Assembly: GCF_003369915.1 (NCBI RefSeq)
Contig: NW_022881614.1
Location: forward strand, 15,120,001-15,184,000
Length of the DNA: 64,000 bases
Source: Drosophila miranda
Lineage: Eukaryota > Arthropoda > Insecta > Diptera > Drosophilidae
Reading direction: 5' to 3'
The notes beneath the pieces were generated by a model. The model saw only the letters and a list, made by a program, of their open reading frames with translations. It did not search any database and was not told where the DNA came from. The position numbers and the translations under genes are program-made. Shown in pieces: positions 11,257 to 22,181 of this stretch; the first letter of the stretch is position 1; every line of letters begins with the position of its first letter.

Positions 11257-12625
11257 CTACATCAGCTTGACCTTGTGGTCCAGATGATCCACCACTTTCA
11301 CCTTCTTGTCCAACAGCAGGGCGGACGCAGTCAGGGCCAGGGCCTGTTTGGACTGAAACCGTTCGTACATTTTGCTGGAGGTGTGCTGAAACTCGCCATC
11401 CTCGTCAAAGAGGGCCTTGGTAAAGTACTCCGTGAACAGTCGACCCATGTATTGATCCCTGGTGGACGGCCACCAGCCCTCTAGAAAACCGATGTGGCCT
11501 CCGCGCGCCGTGATAACAATTGCCACATGGGTACACTGATTGGCCGCCTTGACGGGGATGGCGTCCAAGGGTTGGAACGGATCATCGGCAGCGCTCAGGC
11601 AGAGTAGCGGCACTGATATTTGATCCAGCTTGTTGTGGAGCGTCGCATCCGAGTACTAGTCGTTGACATGGGCATACCCGAACTGCTTGGCGGTGAACAG
11701 CTCATCGAACTCCTTGATGGTCTTGCAGCGCAGGATGCGCTGTATGTCAATGTCCGAGTCCTGATAGATTTCCCTGTAAATGTCCAAATGGTTGCGCAAA
11801 GTGCGGCACAGACTACCAGCGAGATGACGACCGAGCAAGCTGTTGATTACTGGCTTTTCAATGCTAGCACTGCCCTTGTGGACATCCCACGGCACAGATA
11901 TGATCTTTGCCGCCGACAGAAAGCTACGGGCCTCTTCGCTCTTGCGCGCCAAATAGTTGCCCAATATCAGACCTCCCATGGAGATGCCTGTGGCCCCCAG
12001 TTTGCACTCAGCCGGCAAAACTCTCCTCACGTGCTGGACCACCTCGCAGAGATCCTCACAATTAGCGGCACAGTAGAGCCGCGGCGTCTTCAGCTCAATG
12101 CCGCCGAGGCCGCGATTGTTAAAGACCACCACACGCATCCCAGACTGTTTGGCGGCGAAAACCAGACACTTGATGTACTCCGCCTGCGACTCGCCGGTCA
12201 GTCCGGGCAGTATGAGAATGCAGGGGGCATTCACGTTGCAATCCTCATCCATCCAGTCAAGGGCCACCTCTCCGCCATCCGTCAGGCTGAGAATCTCGCG
12301 GCGGTAATTGACGCGCGACAGACTCTTGGAGCGCAGCAGGCTCGCAAGAACGGTCTGGGCACGGCTCTCAACGCACCAGAAAGTAGGCCAATACTTGTTC
12401 TCCAGGGTGGGCACCTTCCGAATCAGGTACTGCTTGAACGGCCCGTCCGAACAAGCGATTATCGGTCGCTGTAATTACACCGCATTAGTCAGCCGCTGTA
12501 CATGACGACATCGCACTCACCTTGACCACCTGGATTAGGTAATAGACTACATAGGCAATAATGGCCAGGCCGAGCACATGAAGACGCGGCAGGTTGGAGA
12601 GGTACGCGTACATCGAGTAGAACAT
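11257..12625 (-). pseudogene. Hydr1: Hydr1-like alpha/beta hydrolase, copy A with nonsense codon
   Basis: Exons are 12625-12521 and 12468-11257. The family is ABHD1/ABHD3: membrane-anchored serine hydrolases acting on phospholipids. Exon 1 encodes an N-terminal membrane segment (LHVLGLAIIAYVVYYLIQVV). The nucleophile elbow GISMGG is present. At 11656-11658 a TAC codon (tyrosine in copy B) is TAG, which stops the protein about 100 residues early, before the acid (SAADDPF) and histidine (RGGHIGFLEG) of the catalytic triad, although the downstream frame stays open. The lesion is a substitution, so it is not a homopolymer artefact. It is tail-to-tail with alc; an AATAAA on the minus strand lies at 10872-10867. 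Confidence 0.9.
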
Positions 12626-13269
12626 CGCGACTGGCTCTGAGTGAAACGTTCTTACTGCTAACTGGGAACTTTGGACACGACACCGAGACGGGCGGGAACT
12701 GGTGGAACGGTGGAAGGGAAGGAAGGGTGGAATCAAATCAGGAATGAAATCATTTATAACAAAGCGCTGCGCTGCAAAGCTGCAATTGTTTTGTGAATGA
12801 AATTGTCCACAGCCTCTGGTTGTTATCGCTAAGTACGATAGTACTTGGACAAGGAGGAGGCGGCATATCTAATCGTGCCCGCCGTATGTATTTAATGTAT
12901 GCATATGGATTTTGATTGAACGAGTCAGCACCGCACATGCCTTGAATGGGACACTCAAGTTTGTTAACAGCCTTATCTCTCTCACTCACAGCAGTTCTCG
13001 GTTCTCGTTCAGTTCTCGTAGTTGATGATGATGATGATAGTGGCTGCTGCTGCTGCTTCTCCTGCCAGCACTGCCGGACTGCAGGCGTACAGCCAGGACG
13101 GCACAGCCGCGACTTGTGCATAGCAAGTCGGAGAGATTGTAGTAGACGGCTGCCACCTTTAGGTGAGGACAGCGGGCAAGAGCACACAACATGGCTACGG
13201 GCTGGCAATCGGCAATCAAGCCGTATCTAAAGCTACACTAATGCTTATCACTACGATACTGTGATATGA
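12626..13269. other. Hydr1 5' flank, unit A, no gene recognised
   Basis: Presumed promoter and leader of Hydr1 copy A. It contains a GATGATGAT run followed by CTGCTGCTG near 13024-13060 that gives short meaningless open frames. It ends at the duplication junction. Confidence 0.6.
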
Positions 13270-14397
13270 CTCGTTTACCGAAGACCAAACAGTTCCTGGC
13301 AAGTTGAAGTCACCAAGAACTATCATACGATCTTTATCAGATAGCGAGGAAGAAACAGCGGTTAAAGCGGACAAGTGCTGCTCATAAATTGAAATATCCG
13401 AAGAAGGTGGGATATACGAGCAAGTAATGAATATAGCGAAAGCGGGAAGAATCAGTTTTACACACAGGAATTCCAGTTCCTGTTGAACTTGGACTGTGAA
13501 GTGTTCCGACGTGAAGTAAGAGTCCACTGCAATTAGAACCCCCCCTGCCCGTCGAGACGAACGGTCCTTTCTAAAAGTTGTGTACCGACCTGCCAAAACC
13601 TCGGAACTAAGAATGTCCGGCTTTAACCAGGTTTCAGTAAACACAATAACGTGGGAAGCAAATGCAACACTATCCCGGAAAAGAATGCTGAGCTTACTAC
13701 GCAAGCCTCTTACATTCTGATAGGTTACTAAAAGAGAAGTTAGTTTTTTGGAAAGGTGGAAGCCAGACGGGAAGTTGAGGAAGAGGAAGTTGAGGTTGAG
13801 GGTGGCACACTGGAAAGATTTGGAAGGGATATGGGGGGCCTATTCTTCTTCTTAGCCTTAAACTCCTTCACCACCAAATGCTCCGGCCAAAATTTGGCGG
13901 AGCAAATGCTGTCAAATTGAGTTGGGGTGATGCTTATCTTAAACGAGGCTATCTCCCTGGCATAAGAGAAGTTAAATTTCTCCACCTTTAAACCCACGGC
14001 TTTTATTTTGCTTTGAATAAAAGCAATTACATCATTAGATGTGAGGTCAGGGGCCAGCCGTGAAACAAAAACTTGTCGTTTTGGTGGGACTCCCACCAGT
14101 GGTTTAGTCACCACAGGCCTAGTACCTGTGGTGGCAATATCCGGAGGTCCGGAACGTCTATTTACTGGTGGGATCGGGATAGACGGGACAACTAGCGAAC
14201 ACCACGGACACGGACGCTGCTGACGTACTTGGCTGCACATTCTCCGAGGCGATGAATTCGGCTACCGAATCTGCATCGCCAGCAGCTGTCGTTGCCCTTG
14301 GAGTGGCAAACGAGATCAACTGCTGCACACTTGGAGTGGTCGGAGTCAGTTTTTCGGCGGCGCACGGCTGAGTGACGGTTGGCTCAGCTAGCTCAGC
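13270..14397 (-). mobile_element. LINE fragment, unit B (5' ORF2 and ORF1 remnants)
   Basis: ORF2 is represented only by the endonuclease start (about 13724 down to 13270), cut by the duplication junction after VNES. ORF1 runs 14397-13740. An 8-bp loss near 14199 relative to unit A shifts the ORF1 frame, so this copy is more damaged. Confidence 0.9.
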
Positions 14398-15094
14398 TAC
14401 TCTAGCTTTAATAGTCTCTGAGATTTGTGGATGCCCCAGATTTTCGTCCTTTGCGGGGGCGGAAGGGGGTGTGGCGAAATTTGGACACGAAACGGTCAAG
14501 GTCCGATATCACAGGAGTGTGGATACCAAATTTGGTTGCTCTGGCTCTTATAGGTACTGAGATCCTTGAACTCATATTTTGCAATTGGCAAAACCGACCA
14601 TGAAACCTGTGTGTTAGAGAGAGACAGAGCGAGAAAGAATGAAATTGTTTTCTTGCTTCTGGCTATAATCATTGGTTCTGGTTCAGATTTTGCACTGTAG
14701 AAGATATGGTCATCCTCACCGATTCTGCGTTTTTGGTTTTATCGTATCTTTAAAAATGTGGATGCCACAGATTTTCGTCCTTTGTGGGGCCGGAAGTGGG
14801 CGGGGCGAAGTTTCGAAATATTTTTGTCGCAGTGACATATCACAGAAGTCTGGATCCAAAACATCGTTGCTCTAGCTCTTATAGTCTTTGAGCACTAGGC
14901 GCTGAAGGGGACGGACGGACGGACGGACGGACAGACGGACAGACAGACAGGGCTCAATCGACTCGGCTATTGATGCTGATCAAGAATATATATACTTTAT
15001 GGGGTCGGAAACGATTCCTTCTGGACGTTACACACATCCACTTTTACCACAAATCTAATATACCCCAATACTCATTTTGAGTATCGGGTATAAA
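14398..15094 (+). mobile_element. DINE-1 remnant, unit B
   Basis: Duplicate of 6684-7380, with the same terminal GAGTATCGGGTATAAAAA and a GGAC/AGAC microsatellite at about 14909-14950. Confidence 0.85.
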
Positions 15095-15281
15095 AATAAA
15101 AGTAACAGAAAACAGAAAACTTAAGCGCACCACATCTGCACCTGAGGCCCGATAAAAACAGAAAGCTGCCCCTGCTCGTGCTCGCAATCGAAATCGAAGC
15201 AAAGACGAGCTTACGGCTCGAAAGCTCGGCCTAAAATCTGTGCTTTATTTACAAAGGTCTGGCAGCGCTGGCGTTTAAATT

Positions 15282-16009
15282 TTAGGAGATGCTTGCGTAG
15301 ACCGAGACCTCAGCTCGTGGCTTTCCACGGTGCGAGAATACGTTTTTTATGCAGTAATCACCCTCCGGGAACGGCAGAACTTTGGTGAGTTGCTCGTCCA
15401 TAAAGCTAATCGGAAGCTTCTCCACAAATAGGTCGTGCTGTGGAAAATATAGGAGAAACCATCAATCGAGTGTAGGTAGGTCTGACAGAAACTCACATCG
15501 TAAGGACAGGAATGGTTCAGGTTTGAGTAGGGGGCAATCAGCCCGAAGAAAAATCGAGTCGTCACTTTCCCACTCAAAGCCTTGCAGGCATCGGTGGTGA
15601 AATTAAAGAGGAACGGTTTGTAGCCATTCAGTCTCTGGAGCACTTGAGTCCGTATCTGGAATAGCACTTTGTGATGGGAACGATCGAAGACTAGGTGAAG
15701 GAATCTACGAACTGAAGCACTCTTTATTGGGAGCATGTGGATCTTTGTGCTCACGGAGAGGTATTTGTAGGTCCGGCTGATCGACTTTAAAAAGCACTTG
15801 TCAAACTCCAAAAATTCCCGTTCCAGGGTCGTGCATTTCAGGTTGGTGAACTCGACTTTGCAGCTAACCTACAAGAGGTATCCAGTTAGCAAATGGTTTC
15901 CAAACAGAAAATATAGATCCTTGGTTTGGTACGTCGCTCTCCTTACCCCAGAAACTGCAAATCCAAAAACGATCAGGAAGATCAGTAACGACGATTTGAA
16001 CGTGGCCAT
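15282..16009 (-). CDS. Secreted DUF1091-family protein, copy B
   Basis: Exons are 16009-15947, 15868-15497 and 15437-15282, with the same splice sites as copy A and 196 residues. It has a signal peptide and all family blocks and is intact. Visible differences from copy A include Phe for Ser in the signal peptide and Arg for Lys in the SASVRRFLHL segment. Both copies being open contrasts with the damaged alc and Hydr1 copies beside them. A 7-bp loss relative to unit A lies just downstream of its stop. Confidence 0.85.
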
Positions 16010-16592
16010 TGTTCATTGACAATTAAAAACCCGTGGTGTGATTCATTTCGGGAATGATACTTTGCCAAAATTAAAAAATTGACCAAGCCGAAGTTAAGAT
16101 GCTCTTGCACTCCATCGGACCTAGGGAAAGTCGTCAAAAGATTCCCTTTGTGGTATGAACGAATCTGCCCGATTGAAGAGAGGGTATGAGAGGCAAAGCC
16201 TAATGAAAACGATTTGTCTGCTCAAGCATGAAATACATATTATCATTAGTACAAATAGACTTGATCAATACATACGGCATGTATAGATACAAGCAACATC
16301 AATTAAAAAAATTTAACCAAAGTTGAGAAACAAAATCGAATGTAATGTTATTTTCAAAATTAAGATATGTTACCGCCAAATTCGCTCCGCTAAATCGCAC
16401 AAAAATACCGATATTTTGTTCAACCAACTACCCGGAACATCGATAAGTAGAATCAAATGTATATAATATATAATTGAACGACGTGAAACAAAAGAAAAAT
16501 AATCTCGATCTGCCCTAGAAGTTATATCCCACAAAAATAATAATTAATGCATGTATTGTATTCGCGAGTATGAAAGCTATCAACAAAAAATA

Positions 16593-16600
16593 TATCGATA
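16593..16600. promoter_or_regulatory. DRE core TATCGATA upstream of alc copy B
   Basis: Exact duplicate of the site at 8886-8893, again about 320 bp before the alc start codon. Confidence 0.5.
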
Positions 16601-16914
16601 AATCAATTTAACATCGCACTAACTGCGAATATACGCCTGTATATATGTAAATTGTTTATAATTAGCTTTTTGTGCGAGACAGCCGATTAATTAATGAAGT
16701 TTTCTGCATAACAATTGCAACAAGTCAAATCAAAACTCCGAGCCGCAAATATTGTATGGGAACAAAAAAAAACGCGGAAATGAAAACGCGAATAAGCGAG
16801 AAACGAGACGGGACGAGTCAAGGAAAACAAAGTGCCAAAACAGCAAGAGGGCGAGCCTAGCCGAGCCGTAACCTTCTAGAGAAACTGCGAAAACGGCATT
16901 AACTGCAATATAAT

Positions 16915-18397
16915 ATGGGTAACGCGGGCAGCTCCACCGTCCACATGCGAGAGCGCCACAAATCCACCGACCTCTCAACGCCAAGTTCTCCCGCACATTT
17001 TCGTGACTCGGTTTCAAGCCCAGCTGGCGGTGGTGGGGTTGTTGGGGGGAGTGCTGGGGCACATGGAGGGAGTGCAGCTTTGGCTGGAACTGGAGCGGGA
17101 GGCCAAGCTTTCTCGTTCGACAAAAAACATACAGCAGTCTTGAACGAAGGCTCATCGCAAGACGACGACGACCCGTATTATACGGGCGCGGGAGCGGCAG
17201 CTAAGCGCACAGCTGATAGCAGCGAAGCAACAGCTGTTCTACGCAGCAGCGGCAGCGGAGAGAATTTAATCATAGATAACACCGAAGAGGAACAGCAAGC
17301 CGCTGGATCACTACTGCCCCACTGTCTGGCGATGACGACGACGACGAGCCAAAGAAAACCGCCCTGCCCACAGTCCTTCGCTGGGATGGCGGCGGCAAGA
17401 ACGTGACCATCTCGGGCACCTTCTCCAATTGGCGACCCATCACAATGGTCCGCAGCCATGGCAATTTTGTCACCATCATCGATCTGCCCGAGGGCGACCA
17501 CCAGTACAAATTCTGTGTGGACGGCGAATGGAAGCACGATCCAAAGCTGGTGAGTCAATTAGGGAAAATCGATATTCCATTCTATATGTAAATTCGGACG
17601 CGATTCGTGGTTGGACACTCGAATGACGCAGTTACTGATTTCGCTCCGCTGTTGTGTAATCGCAGTAAACAAGAGCAGAGCAGAGCAAAAGCCCCCAGTA
17701 ATCACTATTGGGTGTCGATGGGGTTGGGAGGGGGAGGCGTGTAGATATGCGCATTTGGCCTTTTTCCTCCCTAGTTTTAGCTTTTATTTTTACTATATGA
17801 GAGAGTGTTGCGTTTTGTAAACATTCAAACTAAAACAAACAAAGAAGAAACATTTGTAATTAAGGTGTACGAATATTTATAGACACCACTGTAATGGAAT
17901 GTTTAACAAGCTAAAACTACAATCAATTTCCATTACTAATGGGTTTTGCATTACAGAAAAGCGTGGATAACGATGAGGGAGAGAAGAACAATTTGGTGTC
18001 TGTGCGGCCATCCGATTTCGAGGTATTCCAAGCTCTGGCCAAAGACAGCGAGAACGTGACCAACTATGCGGAGAAGGAGTACTCGCAGGAGGTGCCGCAG
18101 GCCAAGCCCTGGGAGAAGGTGTCCGGCCCCCCAGTGCTGCCGCCACACCTGCTGCAGGTCATACTCAACAAGGACACTCCCCTTTCGGTGAGTACTTGCT
18201 AGCCGCAATGTACCGATAAACATCTCATCTTAATGGGATCTCTGTTACAGTGCGAGCCCACATTGTTGCCTGAACCGAACCATGTGATGTTGAATCACTT
18301 GTATGCGCTATCCATCAAGGAGGGGGTAATGGTGCTGAGTGCCACGCATCGCTATCGCAAGAAGTACGTCACGACGCTGCTCTACAAGCCCATTTAG
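16915..18397 (+). pseudogene. alc: alicorn, AMPK beta subunit, copy B with exon 1 frameshift
   Basis: Exons are 16915-17549, 17957-18187 and 18251-18397. The C run at 17317-17320 has four bases against five in copy A, so exon 1 is 635 nt and the frame shifts just before the CBM48 domain. Exon 2 is 231 nt here and encodes the expected GPPVLPPHLLQVILNK segment, so the ASC domain that is broken in copy A is sound in copy B. The two copies thus have opposite, complementary lesions, and a 337-residue product is encoded by neither as written. Same convergent arrangement with Hydr1 as in unit A. Confidence 0.9.
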
Positions 18398-18964
18398 ACG
18401 ATGACCAACTTTAGTCCCCTTAGGATCTAAGAATCTGGTTTTAATGAGGAGTAATGGTAATCTATCTCTCCTGTAAAATCTACTATAGCGCATGGGATGT
18501 GTATTTTATTTTTTCTCTTTATTAAGCGTTGTATTTTTTATTAGGTAAATATACAGAATTTGTAAAAATATAAGTTTATTGCATTGTGTCATACATAGGT
18601 TTTGAATATATCTCTAAGAATCGTAAAGTAATTTAAAGCTTTTTGTTCTCTATTCCAATCTGATATGTACTTAATGTCACGAATACTATTAATAATTTGG
18701 GCATCTATGCATCTATATATCCGCAACTGTCGAATTGTTGTGTCCTGTTCTGTTCTGTTTTCTATTCCCAGACTTTGTTTTCTGATTTTGATCACATGTG
18801 TTCGGAAAGTCTTCGGAATCGCAAACGGAATTTATGCGCAGGTAATTTTGCTTATTTGAGTATTGTTTCGTTGTTCGTAAGGAAACGAAACGCCTCTAGT
18901 CAGGCAATAGTTGAGCAAGAGTATTGCCAGCGTCGTCATCTCACCTCATAGTCATCGGCGGCAT

Positions 18965-20333
18965 CTACATCAGCTTGACCTTGTGGTCCAGATGCTCCAC
19001 CACTTTCACCTTCTTGTCCAACAGCAGGGCGGACGCAGTCAGGGCCAGGGCCTGTTTGGACTGAAACCGTTCGTACATTTTGCTGGAGGTGTGCTGAAAC
19101 TCGCCATCCTCGTCAAAGAGGGCCTTGGTAAAGTACTCCGTGAACAGTCGACCCATGTATTGATCCCTGGTGGACGGCCACCAGCCCTCTAGAAAACCGA
19201 TGTGGCCTCCGCGCGCCGTGATAACAATTGCCACATGGGTACACTGATTGGCCGCCTTGACGGGGATGGCGTCCAAGGGTTGGAACGGATCATCGGCAGC
19301 GCTCAGGCAGAGTAGCGGCACTGATATTTGATCCAGCTTGTTGTGGAGCGTCGCATCCGAGTAGTAGTCGTTGACATGGGCATACCCGAACTGCTTGGCG
19401 GTGAACAGCTCATCGAACTCCTTGATGGTCTTGCAGCGCAGGATGCGCTGTATGTCAATGTCCGAGTCCTGATAGATTTCCCTGTAAATGTCCAAATGGT
19501 TGCGCAAAGTGCGGCACAGACTGCCAGCGAGATGACGACCGAGCAAGCTGTTGATTACTGGCTTTTCAATGCTAGCACTGCCCTTGTGGACATCCCACGG
19601 CACAGATATGATCTTTGCCGCCGACAGAAAGCTGCGGGCCTCTTCGCTCTTGCGCGCCAAATAGTTGCCCAATATCAGACCTCCCATGGAGATGCCTGTG
19701 GCCCCCAGTTTGCACTCAGCCGGCAAAACTCTCCTCACGTGCTGGACCACCTCGCAGAGATCCTCACAATTAGCGGCACAGTAGAGCCGCGGCGTCTTCA
19801 GCTCAATGCCGCCGAGGCCGCGATTGTTAAAGACCACCACACGCATCCCAGACTGTTTGGCGGCGAAAACCAGACACTTGATGTACTCCGCCTGCGACTC
19901 GCCGGTCAGTCCGGGCAGTATGAGAATGCAGGGGGCATTCACGTTGCAATCCTCATCCATCCAGTCAAGGGCCACCTCTCCGCCATCCGTCAGGCTGAGA
20001 ATCTCGCGGCGGTAATTGACGCGCGACAGACTCTTGGAGCGCAGCAGGCTCGCAAGAACGGTCTGGGCACGGCTCTCAACGCACCAGAAAGTAGGCCAAT
20101 ACTTGTTCTCCAGGGTGGGCACCTTCCGAATCAGGTACTGCTTGAACGGCCCGTCCGAACAAGCGATTATCGGTCGCTGTAATTACACCGCATTAGTCAG
20201 CCGCTGTACATGACGACATCGCACTCACCTTGACCACCTGGATTAGGTAATAGACTACATAGGCAATAATGGCCAGGCCGAGCACATGAAGACGCGGCAG
20301 GTTGGAGAGGTACGCGTACATCGAGTAGAACAT
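18965..20333 (-). CDS. Hydr1: Hydr1-like alpha/beta hydrolase, copy B, intact
   Basis: Exons are 20333-20229 and 20176-18965, encoding about 438 residues. An N-terminal transmembrane anchor is followed by the alpha/beta hydrolase fold. The nucleophile elbow GISMGGLILGNYL, the acid in SAADDPFQPLDAIP and the histidine in RGGHIGFLEGWWP form a complete triad. ABHD1/3 homologues are membrane phospholipid hydrolases; the substrate in flies is not shown by the sequence. The start chosen is the ATG of MFYSMYAYL because it precedes the membrane segment and the splice donor. This is the only intact Hydr1 in the window. The symbol rests on its being next to alc, as CG8058 is next to CG8057 in melanogaster, and on the family. 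Confidence 0.88.
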
Positions 20334-20977
20334 CGCGACTGGCTCTGAGTGAAACGTTCTTACCGCTAACTCGGAACTTTGGACACGACACCGAGACGGG
20401 CGGGAACTGGTGGAACGGTGGAAGGGAAGGAAGGGTGGAATCAAATCAGGAATGAAATCATTTATAACAAAGCGCTGCGCTGCAAAGCTGCAATTGTTTT
20501 GTGAATGAAATTGTCCACAGCCTCTGGTTGTTATCGCTAAGTACGATAGTACTTGGACAAGGAGGAGGCGGCATATCTAATCGTGCCCGCCGTATGTATT
20601 TAATGTATGCATATGGATTTTGATTGAACGAGTCAGCACCGCACATGCCTTGAATGGGACACTCAAGTTTGTTAACAGCCTTATCTCTCTCACTCACAGC
20701 AGTTCTCGGTTCTCGTTCAGTTCTCGTAGTTGATGATGATGATGATAGTGGCTGCTGCTGCTGCTTCTCCTGCCAGCACTGCCGGACTGCAGGCGTACAG
20801 CCAGGACGGCACAGCCGCGACTTGTGCATAGCAAGTCGGAGAGATTGTAGTAGACGGCTGCCACCTTTAGGTGAGGACAGCGGGCAAGAGCACACAACAT
20901 GGCTACGGGCTGGCAATCGGCAATCAAGCCGTATCTAAAGCTACACTAATGCTTATCACTACGATACTGTGATATGA

Positions 20978-22181
20978 GAAGAGTTTGCACTACAAGTGCT
21001 ATTGCTACAATTTATTGTCCGGTCACCGCCAATTTTACAGCTTTGCTTAACGGTCCGTAAATGTGCGCTTACCTTGAAAAGTGGAAATAAAAATTTTGAA
21101 ATAAAATTAAAAAGACAATGACAATGTTATATTATTAATTATTTAAACGCTTTGTATATGAATAGTGATGTGAAAAACAAGTGTGAGAACAAAGCCTGTT
21201 TGGGTTAGCTGCAGTTGGTATACTGATGTTGGCTCGGGCTAGAGGCTTCATCACGTGCACGCCGCACGAAACAAAATCAATGGACGGAGCAGGGGCGCGA
21301 CCATGGGTCCGAGTGAGCACCGATTGGTTATTGGCATATTTAGTGGGTGTTATAGGTGCCTTGCCTGGCAATTACCGTGCCAAGAATGACGAAACCGAAT
21401 AGAATACATGCGGATGTATACTATAACACTCTTTGCTTACTTCTTTGCTGTACTTTTTTCGCTGGGGACCACAATTATTTTTTTGTACTGCAAGCAATTG
21501 CAGTGGCGCTGACACGCACTTATGTAACCTTAAAAATATGAAGCATTTTTATTGCGCACAACCAGCTAAACTATATGAACAAAACCAAATTGTTTGTTGT
21601 TGTAAAAATTGATAATATGTGCACACAAACAGAAATATAGGGGACGCCAATAACTCAAATCTAGCCACCATTCGATAGCAATACAACAGCTGATCGGATG
21701 CACATCGGATCCATCGATAACACCATACAGCTGTTCGATAGTTGCGATAGTTCGATAGCGCATATTCGATACAACGTCTTGTCGGGTGCGTTTCGCGTTG
21801 TTGCCTTCCCTTCCAATTTCTTGCATAAAATAAAGCTTAAGCTAAGGGTTTCAAGTGAATTATTAATTATTGTGGCCAGCATTTTATTGTGCAGTGATCC
21901 CCTTCCCTGAGTGCAAGTAGTCGAGCAGGGCAGAATTTGTGCGAAAGAAAACAACACAACCAACATGATTCAATGACGTCGCGAAACGAATCCGAATCGA
22001 CAAAGAGAGAGAGCAAGAAAAGTGGTCTGTATCTGCCTCCCGTATGCTGCTGCTGCTGGGCTGGTTGAAGCATAATCAGTATTAAAATTGTGTGAAAACA
22101 GCCTAAATTGGGACAACAAACTTAAAGCAATATCTTAAAGAGAGGAAAACATGTGCTGCTAAACGCCAACTACACATCATA
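20978..22181. other. Intergenic region upstream of the DENND1 gene
   Basis: Contains the 5' flank of Hydr1 copy B and the promoter and leader of the DENND1 gene. Several CATCGATAAC and TTCGATAG half-sites resembling DREF/BEAF sites cluster at about 21710-21770. No coding sequence is supported. Confidence 0.5.

Larger units (their letters stand above)
5548..13269. repeat. Unit A of a 7.7-kb direct tandem duplication
   Basis: The sequence from 5548 reappears from 13270 in the same order and orientation through to 20977. Contents of each unit are the 5' part of LINE ORF2, LINE ORF1, a DINE-1 remnant, a DUF1091 gene, alc and Hydr1. The offset is 7,722 bp at the left and 7,708 bp at the right, because unit B has small indels (an 8-bp and a 7-bp loss and three one-base changes). 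Both breakpoints share the dinucleotide GA (5546-5547 and 13268-13269). Confidence 0.97.
13270..20977. repeat. Unit B of the 7.7-kb direct tandem duplication
   Basis: It begins inside LINE ORF2 at the base equivalent to 5548 and ends at the base equivalent to 13269, after which unique sequence (GAAGAGTTTGC) starts. Gene order and strands equal those of unit A. Differences from unit A are few, so the event is recent relative to typical neutral divergence between species. Confidence 0.97.

Noticed and set aside
11620-12474. 284-codon plus-strand frame opposite Hydr1 (and 19328-20182)
   Set aside because: It is the antisense shadow of the Hydr1 exon; the sense strand has splice sites, a catalytic triad and family motifs.
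12946-13230. 94-codon frames beside the GATGAT/CTGCTG run upstream of Hydr1
   Set aside because: Simple-sequence repeats give open frames on both strands without domains.
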